Assembly: GCA_907164885.2 (NCBI GenBank)
Contig: OU015500.1
Location: 51,677,033-51,741,032, forward strand
Direction: 5' to 3'
Source: Dolomedes plantarius
Lineage: Eukaryota; Arthropoda; Arachnida; Araneae; Dolomedidae
DNA: 64,000 nt
The position numbers and the translations under genes were made by a program. Below are positions 12,326-25,503 of the stretch, piece by piece. The number at the start of each line of letters is the position of its first letter. Positions within the stretch are counted from its first letter, which is position 1. Below the pieces are notes generated by a model. It searched no databases and was not told the DNA's origin. It saw nothing but the letters and a program-made list of their open reading frames with translations.

Positions 12326-12329
<4 letters not shown>
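11645..12329 (+). mobile_element. decayed LTR element, copy 1 (partial LTR plus leader)
   Basis: 11645-11848 aligns at high identity with 12384-12590: both start TGTAAGGCTATTAATATGG and end GTAGACGGATTTAGC. From 11849 the sequence jumps to text (ATTCTGCAACCTCTC) that in copy 2 lies just after the LTR (from ~12983), and follows it to ~12114. So ~390 bp, including the LTR 3' part, are deleted here. The segment ends with a purine-rich CAGAGGGATGGGGGGGA tract at 12309-12329, which resembles a polypurine tract, then (TA)n. No pol sequence is visible. Confidence 0.65.

Positions 12330-12383
<54 letters not shown>
12330..12383. repeat. (TA)n microsatellite
   Basis: About 27 TA units between the purine tract of copy 1 and the LTR start of copy 2. 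Confidence 0.97.
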
Positions 12384-12387
<4 letters not shown>

Positions 12388-12972
12388 AGGCTATTAATAT
12401 GGGGGAGATCACGCGACCTTAAAACTGGATTTTAGTTATTAAAATATAGTATTTAACAATTAAAAAGTCTGGGAGTTCAAATAAGCGACGTAATGTATTG
12501 CAGTTAAAATAGAATTAATGGGTCGGCTTGATTCAATCTCCGAAGGACCACAGAACCCCATGGGAGAATTTTTAGTAGACGGATTTAGCCTTGAAGCTGG
12601 CGCTAAGAAAAGAAATGCTGAGTTCAGCAGAAAGAACATTCGATATGACGAAATGAATAATTAATGAGCGTCACTAAGCGTTGGTTTTAAGGTTGGAAAG
12701 AAAGAAGATTTTCAGAGCCATGGTGACTTAGGAAGGGAGCAGACGTGTAGCCGCTGGGCGCACGTAATTTAAATTTAAATAAGCGTTGTGGAGCTGAGAG
12801 TCGTAAAGAGCTTTAATATATATTCGTAATTAGTGCTGGAGTTGTTGTCACTGTATTTTGAGTAAGTTTGTGATGAAGAGTGTCCTCACTACCAGTTCAC
12901 CGACTGCATCACGGTTCTCAAGTTCTGTATTAAGCTATATTTCGATCGGGCGTGAATCATCAACGTCCGACA
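12384..12972 (+). repeat. putative LTR, ~589 bp (copy 2)
   Basis: Begins TGTAAGGC and ends CGTCCGACA (TG...CA form). Its first 205 bp repeat at 11645 and its last ~130 bp repeat at 14618-14742, where the shared end is again CGACA. Three partial copies in the same orientation are best explained as LTRs of one family. Confidence 0.65.
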
Positions 12973-14617
12973 TAAGACGGCAACGATTCTGCAACCTCTC
13001 TCTGTGGGAACCCAGCCTTTAAAAATTCAAGAATCCAAAAAATTGAACAAGTAATAAAAAATCTTCATAATGTGGAAACTGTGCGGTTTTGATGACAAAT
13101 TTTTCAACTTGTGGGAGTTCGTGTCTGCTGCTCATCATTCTAAAAGTGTTTCAAGTTTATGCTTCAAGTTATCGCGAGTAACATCCAGGAATTATTACGT
13201 TTATAGTCTTCGTTGTGTAAATTGTGCGGCGAAATTGTTTTTCATCGAAATAACAATCAATTAATTTTTTTTTTAAATGCCGGCGACAAGGCTGTTGAGT
13301 ACGCCGTCTGAAAGTGTTGTGCGAAATTTTTTTCAATTGAAGAATAATTTTGTGGGCCGTGTAGTAATGCTAAGGAATTTTTCAAAAACAAGAAATTCAT
13401 GTATGTTCGAGCTTCAAGTCAGCGTTGCGAAAATTAAAGCTGAACTTTCAAGAATTTCGAGATGTGTGCGAAAAGGAATTCCGTTGCTCTCCGGGATTGC
13501 CTGGCGATTTTATAAAGATGAAAAAAAACTGCTGGAAAATTCAATAGGTGAAATAAAGATTTTTTGGGGGGGATGGGGAGGATTAACTAAATCAAGGTAA
13601 GAAATTTTCATTCAAATTTAAAATATGCAGATGGTGATATGATTAGAAGGAAATGTTGTGGGAAAAGTTATGTTGATAAAAATGTTAAAATAATAAAGCT
13701 GATAATTAAATTAAATGGTTAAATTTGCAATTCTACAAGTTGAAGATGTAAATTATTTTTGACGTTAAGATATTGAAACTTTAAAATTGGAATGGTATTG
13801 ATGAAAAATTGAAATAAGTAACAATTCTGTGTTAAATGTGAATATTCTGTGTAAATTTTGGAAATTGTGGTGACAAGTTTAAATTAAGTAAAAAATAGTC
13901 TGACAATTTGAAACTATTGGGAAAAAAATGAAAATTTTAATTTTGTGAAAGAGATTAAATGCATTTAGAATATTGTTTTCTGGGGATTGGTCACTCCAGC
14001 CAATCCTATTTGTGTCAAATTTGAAGTTTTGGAGGAATCAGTTATCCCCGATGATACGCTGGAAGCTCTTAGTAAAATTCACAGTGCTGCTGTGGAGTAT
14101 GACCACCATAACAGACATCTGAGGAAGGATTTTTAATTTCTAGTAAAAGTGTAATAAAAAAAGATTATATTGTTTGAAGTTTTGTGACACCACAATTTTC
14201 TGCAAGAACTGTATGTGTATTGAAGACTGAACTTTTATTTCATTCTAATGTCAGGACTCATTTTTCGGTAATGGACTCAAGGTTCTTCGGCACAATGTGT
14301 TTTTCTTGAGCTAAGAAGAATAGTGTGGGTGTTCACATAAAATTTTGATTATCATTTCCTTATAATTTCAGTTTATATTTGTGTTTATGAAGTTTAATTT
14401 TACTGTTCTATAAATAATGTTGATATAATATTCTTTCTAATTAATTTTGATATTGGTTGTTGGTTGTATTTTCACATCGTTCTGTGTCAACTTTTGTCTC
14501 GAATGGAGACATTTATGCAATTTGTATTTTTCTCAGCTCCATGGGGTTAGGTGCACGAATTTAGTAAATAAGAATATTAATTTAGTTATTTTTTCAATTA
14601 GATGTAAAATATTTTGA
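12973..14617 (+). mobile_element. internal region of the decayed LTR element
   Basis: The first ~290 bp match copy 1 (11849-12114). No recognisable retroviral domain remains. A 107-codon frame at 13277-13600 (starts MPATRLLSTPSESVV, ends in a G-rich WGGWGG stretch) and an open stretch of ~55 codons at 13970-14137 (contains VLEESVIPDDTLEALSKIHS) are the only protein-like pieces, and I can assign neither. No primer-binding site of the usual TGG form is evident after the LTR. Confidence 0.5.
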
Positions 14618-15533
<916 letters not shown>

Positions 15534-16980
15534 GAGTGGACTCTCGTTAATTCGAACTCAAAGGTTCTCGGAAAAGAGTTCGAATTATCCGAAGTTCGAA
15601 TTATCCGATGTTAAGAGAAAATATATAACTTTAAATGTGAATCACTGAAGAAGAAACTCTCCTAGTATGTATAACGCCAGAAAATATATTATACTATGTT
15701 ATGTAAAGTTAAACACATTAAAAAGCAATACATACTTACCTTAATCATAAAATGAAGCAGAAAATATGCAGTATAAAGTAAACTTTTATTAAAAATATGA
15801 ATTACACTTTGGGGAAAAACTGTAAAATGGATGTTTGGTTCTGTTTATGATGTCTACATTTTTCAGCCATCTTCTCGATTTGAAGTGAACATTTCAATTC
15901 ATTTTCAGAGGAAGGTTCCATCTGAATAAATACTTTCAGAGTTTTAATCGAGTTCATTATGTCTTTGTCCATTATGGCCGCATTAAAAATATCTTTCGGC
16001 AGGTAAGTAGAGAAAAGCCCTGGCAGTTTCCTACCGAAATTAGTGCATACGTCTTCGATTACATTAGATCTTTGGCCACATACAGTTTGGTAAGAAATAT
16101 TGTGCCTTGACTTAAATCGAGAAAGTCATCCATCACTGCATTTAAAATATTAAATACCCATTCGAATTGCCAATTCATCAGCCTTCGTCAGCACTAGGGG
16201 TCCATTTATCGGAAAATTTCGAGATCTAACATCGTGGAACTATAGCAGTAGAGCTTTTTCTAGAACTTCTTGGGGCGCATTTCCCATGCGTTTCCTTCCT
16301 CTAGCAAATTTTGAATTTTCCCATGAATCTAAAATTGACTCCTTGTTTTTCAAATTAGTTGATAAGGCATTTTTTTTAATTCTATAGTCAGCTGCTAACT
16401 TTGTTTTACATTTGCCATTCTCTACTTTCTTCAAAATTTCTACCTTTGTCTCCAAAGTTAGGGTTTTGTACTTTCCACGTGTAGATATCCTGAATTTTTA
16501 CACATTCACACCACACAATAAGGAAGAAAAACTAGACCACATTAACTTGTCTGCACTGCAGTTATAACTGACGCAGCTCCCTAGAATCTGTAGTAAAGAC
16601 TAGTTTTTCTGAAATTCTAAGAAAATCGATCCAAATAAAGGAAAATTGCTTTTTCCGTTTAACACTAATAAGAAGGACAATAGCTACTAACGTTTAGCGG
16701 ACATGCAATAGTCTAGGAATGCAGGCATGTGCCTCTTTACACAGAAAAGAAATTTTGACACACAAAATAATAAATACAGTGTGTATTTTCTCCATTAAAT
16801 GAGGAAAAAGAATTTTTTTTTCAAATTTTTAGTTCGAATTAACCGAAGTGATAAAAATTTAGTTCGAATTAATGAGATATTTTTAACATTAACTCAAATA
16901 CAAGTTTTTGGGGGCCTTTGGATTAGTTCGAATTAACCGAAAGTTTGAATTAACCGAGTTCGAATTAACGAGCGTTCACT
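15534..16980 (-). mobile_element. pogo/Tigger-type element, internal deletion derivative
   Basis: Ends are inverted copies of GTGGACTCTCGTTAATTCGA-type sequence next to TATATA on both sides. Several subterminal copies of AGTTCGAATTAACCGA occur at each end (15555-15610; 16831-16970), typical of Tigger/jerky-like elements. At 1447 bp it is too short for a full transposase of this group. Confidence 0.8.
15865..16455 (-). pseudogene. Tigger/pogo transposase remnant, DDE core deleted
   Basis: Reading from 16455 gives METKVEILKKVENGKCKTKL, then AADYRIKKNALSTNLKNKES and FARGRKRMGNAPQEVLEKAL: the CENP-B-type N-terminal HTH of pogo/Tigger transposases. A stop follows, then DVRSRNFPINGPLVLTKADE (second HTH region). 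Later YLPKDIFNA, which in the family is followed by the first catalytic Asp, joins directly to AIMDKDIMNSIKTLKVFIQM, a C-terminal tail. The whole catalytic core appears deleted. Confidence 0.8.
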
Positions 16981-18185
16981 ATATATAGATATTTATGTTT
17001 CGACCCTATGAAAACTGTATTAAACTTCTCAATTTATTGTGTACAAGGGGATGAATTTTCTCGATATGAAAATAAATTGCATTTATAACTTTATTGAATG
17101 AAGAGTTTCAAACAATACACACTATATATAAAAATTATTTTAAGTATCCATAGAACGAACTTTTTGCTAAAGAAGATATTTTCATGTTGAATTTTCATGC
17201 ATTGTTTTATGATCCGAAAATTACCTTAACGTGTAGAATTTTTAAACTTCTTTTTTTTCTGTATAGATGCATTCAAAACAATTCAACGAGGACTATACTT
17301 TCAAAAGAAATTTTCGTAGGAGATGTTTTGATGTTAAACAATAAGTGAAATGACGGTTACTTTTCCTTTTAGCTTGTTTGAAATTTGGAAAAACCTTTAT
17401 TTATCGCTACAAAATATGCCATCAATTTGTACAATATTACTTCTATTGTCAATTATGTCTGCTTTTGAATGTTCCTGAAGATTTGTGGGTATGTAATATT
17501 TAATGCATTATAAACTTTGTCTCGTTAGTAATAACAACAGGTTTGGTTGAACGAAATAGATTTGTATGGTGAACTGGGTCTCATTCTACAGAAGTTTATC
17601 GTTGTATTTAATTTTTTCACCTATTTCTTCATTTTCTTGGATTATATTTTTAAAATTTCTATTTAAAGAAATTTCTTAATAAATAAATTTTACAAGAAAT
17701 AATGCAGCATATAAATTTAACCTAAATATTCAACTGTATCTAGTTTCAAACAACAATAATATTTTTAAAATATGCTTAATATAAAATTAATTCTTAAAAA
17801 CAGGCATAATTTCAAAATGTAAAATTTCTAAAGTACAAAATGTAAAGTTCCTAACTTTATAAGGTTTGCTAAACCAGGCGACACACATAAATAAATAAAT
17901 TCATTCTGGAACTGTCAGAGACACTCATGTTTAACAAATTTACTAACAATGAATTTCGTAAATACATTTCGTTTGTTTTAGCGAACAAAATCCTACGTGC
18001 GTCACAAAATCTGAATATAAAGAGGAAATTTAAATATCAGCTAATTAGCATTTCTTTTTTCCTGCCCCTTTCGCTTGATATCCGAAAGAAATAGATTTCC
18101 TGTGAAAACGTCATTCAGAAGCATGAAAAGACCGTTGACACCTTCTAAGAGAATAACAGTTGCTAACAATGCCTTTCATTCTTTT
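16981..18185. other. intergenic, nothing recognised
   Basis: AT-rich DNA without long frames, inverted repeats or matches elsewhere in the window. Confidence 0.4.
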
Positions 18186-18385
18186 CTACGGGAAGGATTT
18201 ATCCTTCAGCCCCTGCCATAATGTTTTACAGATAATATACACAATGTTGCTGACAGGTCCATTTCTCAAGAGTCGGATTAAGGAAGGGGGAAGCAGCAAA
18301 CGTTTTGTTGAAGAACGTGAAATGGAAGTGTCAAAAGGCGCTGCTGGCAGGAAACTGCAAGATATTTGGAGGGGAAATTTTTGCA
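18186..18385. repeat. duplicated segment, copy A
   Basis: Aligns to 20380-20550 in the same orientation: TTTATCCTTCA, then CACTGACAG/GCTGACAGG, ATTTYTCARGARTCGRRYT, then GTGAAATGGAAGTGTCAAAA and GGAAGGAAACTSCRARATAT. Identity is about 70-75% by eye. Overlapping frames (86 codons plus, 66 minus) are not preserved in copy B, so it does not look coding. Confidence 0.65.
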
Positions 18386-20034
18386 AGGTCTCTGACTATT
18401 ATTTCGTACATTCGGCGTGAAGAGTACTTTAAAAAATATAAGAATAAAGCTAGAACAAACTTTTAAGGGTTTTCTTTCTAAGCGTGGGAATGTACAACAA
18501 TATATTTTGTCGATAAAACACTGATTATCTTAACTTCTGCATAAGGGATATATACACGAAAAAATTACCCTAAACTAGATAAAAAAAAGCGTACATACGT
18601 TCGCACTTAAAGCATTTTCATCATAGAAAAATTGGCAGTATGATTTTATCTTTACTTCGAGAGAAAATAATTTTAATTTTAATTTTAAATATATCATTAC
18701 CACAAGCTATATTTTTAGATATAAAATAAAGAATAATTGTGCACAAAAATTACTAAATTGATAGACATTGATATTTTATAGTTGAGTGTCAGGAAAGGAA
18801 TATAATGCATGGTAGAAAAATGTTAATACTAAATAATTAAATAATTTAATTAAATACTAAAAGACTATTATATTTCAGAGATTAAACCTTCTAGGCATGA
18901 GGAAACATGGTTACCATTTATTTTCTTTTCTATAGAGAATATTAGGCAGATCTTGCAACGCATGGAAATGCCTTAAGGGCTGATGATTTGCTTCAGTCTA
19001 ATAATAAGTGCATTTCTTCATTTGGTAAATTAGCATTAAATGTCTGTGACATTGGCTTTTAACGAATTTAGTAGAATAATGTGTACTTAACTAATGTGTA
19101 TATATATGTATATATATACACAACGTGAAGAGAAACAACAAATAGCTTTCGTGGCCATGCGCTAAAGCAGCCATTAACCACAAAGCCCGAATACATCATT
19201 TATCTAAAGTTTGCAAATACTATAGCCATATGCATGGCGCAGCCTAGCAGCTAACACAAAAAGAACAAAAACACAGGTGCATTAGCACCCAAAAATAGAA
19301 ATATAGGCGAATGAACACCCAAAAGACAAAATGTAAAGCAATTAGACTGAAAAAAGTCAAAAAGATATCAAGAAAATCACCTGTCTTTGTTTGGCTCATC
19401 AGCCGTGGGTAAAGCAAAGAAACATAATCAAACACAGGTGGTTCCTCCATGGTGTCATATTAAAAAAAACTTTTATAATTAATATGGCTGAATCAGATGA
19501 AAAAAAACTAAAAGAAATTGTTACATATATATACCACATTCCACATATGTGCGGCACACACATTCCACATATGTGCGGCAAGAAGAAAAACACATGAGAG
19601 ATATTTCATTAAAAAATCGCTTCTTTTTTTTAGTTAGCTTGCTCCACTTTTTCGAGTCATCGACTAATTTATTCTACTACACAGAAGTGTGTGTTTTCCA
19701 CGAGCTCTTTTGTAAAAAAGTTCAAATATGACCTCTCATTTTCGGTATGTATTCTTTCAGCCAATTTATTGTAGTCATTATTATTCAATGAAAGAATGAC
19801 AGAGTTACTGAAATTTTTGTATCCATTACTACTTAGTGGTACTTAAACAGTACCACCAAAGATAGATTTCACTACATGACTTTCCTACACAACGCACAAA
19901 ATAAAAAAATAACAAAAACCGTACGTCACATATTACGTTATCATATTAAGAAATGGTTTTTCCCCTATATTTCGCAAAATAGACAACGACTAGATTTATC
20001 TGAAGATATTGGTTATTTAAATCACCTGATTCGT
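18386..20034. other. intergenic; short tandem pair at 19533-19580
   Basis: Mostly AT-rich. At 19533-19580 the 22 bp unit ACATTCCACATATGTGCGGC plus two bases occurs twice; its core CACATATGTG is a palindrome. Nothing else is recognised. Confidence 0.5.
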
Positions 20035-20041
20035 ATATATA

Positions 20042-20096
<55 letters not shown>
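20035..20096. repeat. (TA)n microsatellite
   Basis: About 30 TA units with a single TTTATA interruption at the left. Confidence 0.97.
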
Positions 20097-20098
<2 letters not shown>

Positions 20099-20379
20099 TC
20101 TATTTACTCAGATTTGTTTGAGGGGGGAGAAGTATAGGGGGAATGTGTGGTAATAATAACATTATAGTTTTATATATCATTATCAGTTATCAGAGATTGT
20201 ACAGATTTCGGTATCAAATTTACTTACTATGACAGATCATACGAATGTAATTTTCGCACCCTTTCTGTTTTTGCGGTACCAAATAATTTTTTGAAAATGT
20301 GCCGGTCAAATTATCCGTATAAAACCTATTTATATTCCTGAAAAAGTATTACATTACTTGTACTACTTTTGTTGTAAAG

Positions 20380-20550
20380 ATTTATCCTTCACTACATGAC
20401 ATAACGCTTTACATGCAACGTAACACAACGTCACTGACAGATGCATTTTTCAGGAATCGAGCTTCAGAAATATCAAACGTTTCGCCTCGCAAAAGTGAAA
20501 TGGAAGTGTCAAAACGCTCTGTTGGAAGGAAACTCCGAAATATGTCAGAA
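20380..20550. repeat. duplicated segment, copy B
   Basis: Diverged direct copy of 18186-18385, 2.2 kb downstream (see that entry). Confidence 0.65.
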
Positions 20551-20903
20551 AAAAACGCTTAAATATCGCATTTTTCATTCCATGGTTTTTAAATGTTTTA
20601 TTTGAAAGTGGTAACATCTGGTATGTTTGTAATTTCTTTCTATTTATTAAATATTCTGCTCAAGAAAGAACGTCCTATCGTTCCACATACGATCCTACTA
20701 CTTCGTAACGAAGTTGAAAAATATTGCGTCATATTGGCTTTTATAAATAAGTTGCTATCATTTTTAAAGATTAGGATAAAAAACCTTGATAATTTTATTG
20801 ATGACAATATTAATGACAGGGATTTAAATCTTAAGACAGACAGAAATGGAACATTCTTAATTTTTAAATTCACTTCCAGATTTACACTTATCCTTCTATT
20901 TTA

Positions 20904-20908
<5 letters not shown>

Positions 20909-20940
<32 letters not shown>
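20909..20940. repeat. (TA)n microsatellite
   Basis: Sixteen TA units abutting the left end of the mariner element. Confidence 0.97.
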
Positions 20941-20941
<1 letters not shown>

Positions 20942-21876
20942 GAGGTAGGATCAAAAGTTCAGGACTGAGCCAATAACTAATAAATTTTTTGCAGTAGAGC
21001 GACTACGATAACTTTTCTGTGTTACTTCGTTCTTCCCCTCTTCGAAAAGTGGTTTGACTCAAATATCGTAGTCGGTGGCTCACCACGGCGTCGTATTTTG
21101 TAGGTGGGTGCATTTAGTAACCGGCGATTGAAAGAATTGGTGTTTGTTGAGCAGATAATTAATATCAAATTTTGTGTTCGCTTGGAAAAAGTGCTACGGA
21201 GGCGTACGAAATGCTGAAGCCTGTGTACGGCAGTGATACATTATCGCGAACGCAAGCTGCATCGACGTTTCAGAGAAGGCAGGGAAAGTGTCGACGACGA
21301 ATGCGCTGACCGTCCACAGTCTTCCCGCACAGCTGAAAACATCGAAAGGTGTTCTTCGATATCCAGGACATTGTTCATCTGGAATTTATCCCTAAAGGAC
21401 GCACTGTGAACAAAGAACTCTATGTAGACATCCTGCATATTTTGCGTAAGTCGATCCGGAAGAAGAGACCAAAATTGTGGGCTGAGCAGTCATGAGTGGT
21501 TTTGCATGACAACGCTTCTGCATATCGATCCCTCCTCGTCGCTGACTTTCTTGCGAAAACGAATACAACTGTTTTGCCACATCCTCTTTACTTCCTTGAT
21601 CTCGCCCCATGCGACTTCACCCTATTTCCTGAACTGGCAAGTCGCTTGCAGGGTCGTCGATTTCAATCTGCAGATGAAGTTAAAAGTGCATCGCTGGCTG
21701 AGTTAAAGGGCATGGCTAAAAATGGATTTCAGAAATGGTTCGATGACCTTTACAAGCTGTGATAAAAGTGTATCGTTACGCAAGGGTCTTATTTCGAAGG
21801 AGGATGTGTTTCAGCAATTTAATTGATAAAACTTTTAAAGTTATAGACTCAGTCCGGGAACTTTTCAATCCTACTA

Positions 21877-21878
<2 letters not shown>
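20941..21878 (+). mobile_element. mariner element, internally deleted
   Basis: Imperfect inverted ends: left CGAGGTAGGATCAAAAGTTC, right reverse complement CATAGTAGGATTGAAAAGTT, then (AG)GACTGAG on both. Each end is bordered by TA within TA arrays. At 938 bp it is ~350 bp shorter than a usual mariner, which agrees with the missing middle of its transposase. Confidence 0.9.
21151..21762 (+). pseudogene. mariner (DD34D) transposase, first catalytic region deleted
   Basis: The N-terminal HTH region is recognisable across frames (IKFCVRLEKVL, then FREGRESVDDECADRPQSSR, TAENIER). It then jumps to IQDIVHLEFIPKGRTVNKEL, past the block that would hold the first catalytic Asp. The second Asp is present in VVLHDNASAY (~21503) and the third in LDLAPCDFTLFPEL (~21610), followed by the usual C-terminal F-x-x-W-F-D-D-L-Y tail ending at 21762. 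A TGA at ~21493 and at least one frameshift add to the deletion. Confidence 0.9.

Positions 21879-21920
<42 letters not shown>
21879..21920. repeat. (TA)n microsatellite joining two transposons
   Basis: About 20 TA units between the right end of the mariner and the truncated left side of a Tc1 element. Confidence 0.97.
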
Positions 21921-21922
<2 letters not shown>

Positions 21923-22932
21923 ATAGTGAAAATGCTACTCTCATTGATCGGAATCCAACGACTGTCATGTGTGAATATAGAGTTGATGGATTCAGGAAGG
22001 TCATACTGAACGTGATTCAGGATCTCAAAGACCTCTCGCCACTAACGCCCTAGAGGACAGACATGACAGTTCGACGACGTCTAGAGCAACACGGACTGTC
22101 TGCACGGAGACAAATTATTGTGGCTTCCCTTGACACTGCAAAATATAGACGCGTGGCGACAGTGGTGCGCCCAACGACAAAACTGGATACAGGAGTGGCA
22201 CCACGTTGTCTTTTCAGACGGGTCCCGGTTCTGCGTGCAGCATCATGATGGACGTATCCGTGTGTTGAGGCACGGAGAGGAACGCAAGGCACCTGCTTGC
22301 AGTCGATAATGTCAGACGGGTCCCGCACTTTGTGTGATGGTATGGGCAGCCATTGGGTACACGATACGAACACCTCTTGTTAGCATCGTTCGTAATCTGA
22401 ACATTGCTGTTCAGATTACGAACGAGTTACATTTCTCAGATCTTAAGGCCGGTGGCAGTGCCCTATCTCCGAGGCATTTGAGGCATCATCTTTCAACAAG
22501 ATAATGCAAGACTGCAAATTGCCCGTCGTGACCTGACCTACTTCGACACAGAGGGTGTTCGGCTGTTTCTCTGACCAGCACGTTCTCTAGATCTCTCACC
22601 CACTGAAAACATCTGGTCATCGATTGCTGAGCGACTGGGTCGCCACAAATCTCCAGCCACTAAGATTGATGAAGTGGGGCTAGTCTTGAAGCAGCATGGA
22701 ATTACTTGCCCGTATCTGTCATCCAAGCTCAGTGCGACTCGATGCTTAACCGGGTTAGAGCCGTTTCAGCTGCCATAGGCAGCAACTGTGTTGTATAAAT
22801 TTCGGACCCTGTATACCTCGAACCTGTCTACAAATTTAATAATGTTTTCTTCTTACTATGATGTATACATAGAATAAGTAAGGTTCTGTTATTTGATTTC
22901 CTTCCTGGTGTTGCAATTTTAATGGCCAGCAG
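21921..22932 (+). mobile_element. Tc1 element (c), 5'-truncated
   Basis: The right end GGTGTTGCAATTTTAATGGC-CAGCAG is the same terminal sequence found at 39089-39117, so it is the 3' terminal repeat of the family. No matching left end exists; the copy starts abruptly after the TA array inside the HTH part of the gene. Confidence 0.85.
21940..22795 (+). pseudogene. Tc1 (DD34E) transposase, truncated and frameshifted
   Basis: Pieces in order: LIDRNPTTVM (second HTH), MTVRRRLEQHGLSARR, HHVVFSDGSRFCVQHHDGRI (the usual SDESRF is SDGSRF, so the Glu is lost but the Asp is kept), FQQDNARLQIARRD-type text (~22495, second Asp) and DLSPTENIW (~22580, final Glu). Several frameshifts and stops. The family has the DD34E layout of Tc1. 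Confidence 0.85.
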
Positions 22933-25500
22933 AATATATACACATGCATATGATTTGATTGTTATAATTCTTTTAAGGTATACGTTTATGTCCTAGGCAA
23001 ATTCTATTTTCAAACCCGATAAATAGTACGAAATTTACTTGATTTGGTACTTTATATATTTACTTATGAGATTTTATACAGTCTTTATCTATAATCATTG
23101 TTTTTCACCAAAACCTACAATAGTGCTAATAATAATAAAAAAGACTGTATTTCTCAGAAATTTCTGTATTTTTTGAGAAATTGTGTCTTTATTACTAAAT
23201 TTTACAGAATTCAGGACTCACTTAAATTTTGAGAAAACGCTTGAAATATACATTCACTGACGTCTGTGCTATTTTATGAATGTCTACACGTGAAATACTA
23301 AAAAACAGATTAAATCTAATAATTTTACTGTATACCGTATTAGATAATTTTCTCTCAATATTTTCTGAAATTCCTCTGAATGATTTCTCCGGGGTTCGAT
23401 TTAAACTATAAAGCATATTGGTTTTTCTGCTACAAAAAGTTTATATTTTTTATGATTATTTCCAATATTGACATATTTATGATAATTTGTTTTGACTTTT
23501 TAGCGTAAAAACACATTTACTGGTCATAGATAACCGGGAGCTCTTTCTTCACACAGAATAAGAAGCAATTTTCGGAAATCAAACAGTAGTGATTACAGAA
23601 GATGAAAAAATAGAGATCGTCTCAAGTGTGTAATATTTTCATGCCTTTTCATGAGAAAACATTTGTATGACATTCAAAGTGTAAGGACAAAGGAACATGC
23701 ATTATAAACCACTACGTATATTACAAGTCCAGTCGCAGTTTATACTAAGCACAATCATATAGGTATCAGAAAAAAAGATACTATGAAGTACATGACTATT
23801 AATATAACTCGAGTTAACAATAATTTAAATGAGAAAAATGAAACTGCACTTATAAACAACATTCTGAATTAACGAAGAACCCATAACAAAGTTTTTACTC
23901 TTGGAGGACGATTCCGTCGTTAAGCAGTTGTTTAAGGCCTGTCGCCAACTAAGAGAAGTCGTGTCTGAAACGCGTTTGTCTGACAAAAGTTAAGTTAAAT
24001 AACTGCCAGAAAACGCGCATTGAAATCATGCATTTTGGGCATGTGACACTCCACACTTGCGACGAAACGCCACAAAAATGCTGCACTCCTTACTTCTGCG
24101 ACGCCGAAGAGACAGTAGCAAAATGGCGCTATCATGTCGCATGTCCGATTCTTGTCTGATTCTTGTAAGAGCTCCGCGCAGAAATAACTGGTTTTTCAAC
24201 TTAGCTTGTGTCAGACAGGGGAATATCTCAGTGTGCGGCAGGCAGTAGAAAGGTTTGCGTTTTGCATAAAAGAACACAGGTGAGGGATTCAGAATTAAGA
24301 AATGAAAAGCTTTGTGCGATAAAACAAAGTAGATATTTGAAAAGGATCCCAGTATACTAAAGACGGTAATAACAACTGATGATGCATGGATAAATCCTTT
24401 TGACATCCTCACGATGTCCACAACCAGTGTCTGGAAAGAATTTATCACTCCTTCTGACATTAATTGAGCTATAAATGATCAGTAAAGCAGCTTCTACAAA
24501 ATGTCTTCGCCACATAATTTGAAAAGTTTAGTGAACGATGTGACTGTTGATCATCATGCAAGGGAAAAATAATAAAATGCATTTTTCTGTACCCGTATTT
24601 CTTTATTGTTTTGGGATTTTACCCTTAGTTTACATGGAACGCCCCTTGTACGTACAATTTGATTGACTTATAAACAAAAATTACTCATTATTGGATTTTC
24701 TGTTTTATAAGGGAATTTTTTTCTTATACAACTAATATTTTTTTTACTATATGGTTTTCTCTTTTACTTAAAAGACAACCTATTTACTCAAAGAAAAGTA
24801 CGAGAGATAGGCAAATAAAATATGGAAATAGTCTATTGGTTCTCAAAAGTATATCCGATTTTCCCTCAGATATCTCCTTCAATAAAATTTAAAATTTAAT
24901 AAGGCTTTTCAATAATGCAGCAGAAATATGCCTTTAGAATCGGAACTATTTATAGCAGAAATATATTCGATATACGTTCTTAGGGAAATTGACTAGAAAT
25001 GAGGTTATTCCTAAGATTCAAGAATAGATTCCTTTGAAACTATTAGCCACGTTTAACTGACTTATTCTGAAATACAGAGATAATTGATATCTATGCAATT
25101 TTGCCACACAATTGTTCAGGTACTATTAACGGTTTCAACATTTTCTTTTATAATATATTATTATAGTAGTTCTAAAATTGCTAGAGATATAGAAATGTTT
25201 GTTTGGAGAATTGATACGTAAATGAGAATCTAAACAAGTGGAATTGTAATTTTCCCTTTTGAGTTCGAAAATATAAAAATGTAAACTGTCAAATAAAAAT
25301 TTTAAAATATTACAAATTTTTAAAATGGCATCAAATTTAAAGTTTGTATATTCGCGAATTCTTAAACTATAGTCGTAGCTTAAATAAAGTTGTATGAACT
25401 TAGAGGTATAAATGTTTCAGTTTTTAAACTTAAATATAACAGTTGTGGAAAGATTAATGCGTCTTGAGTGAAAAACCTTCAATGCTATGATGATGCAAAA
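22933..25500. other. intergenic; one GC-richer patch at 24020-24260
   Basis: Mostly AT-rich and featureless. The patch 24020-24260 (GCAAAATGGCGCTATCATG and surrounding CpG-containing text) lies under a 144-codon minus frame (24026-24460) and a 63-codon plus frame. Neither has a domain I recognise. A host first exon is conceivable but unsupported. Confidence 0.35.
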
Positions 25501-25503
25501 ATG

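Noticed and set aside
24026..24460. 144-codon minus-strand frame
   Set aside because: No recognisable domain, no splice or promoter support; probably chance in a GC-richer patch.
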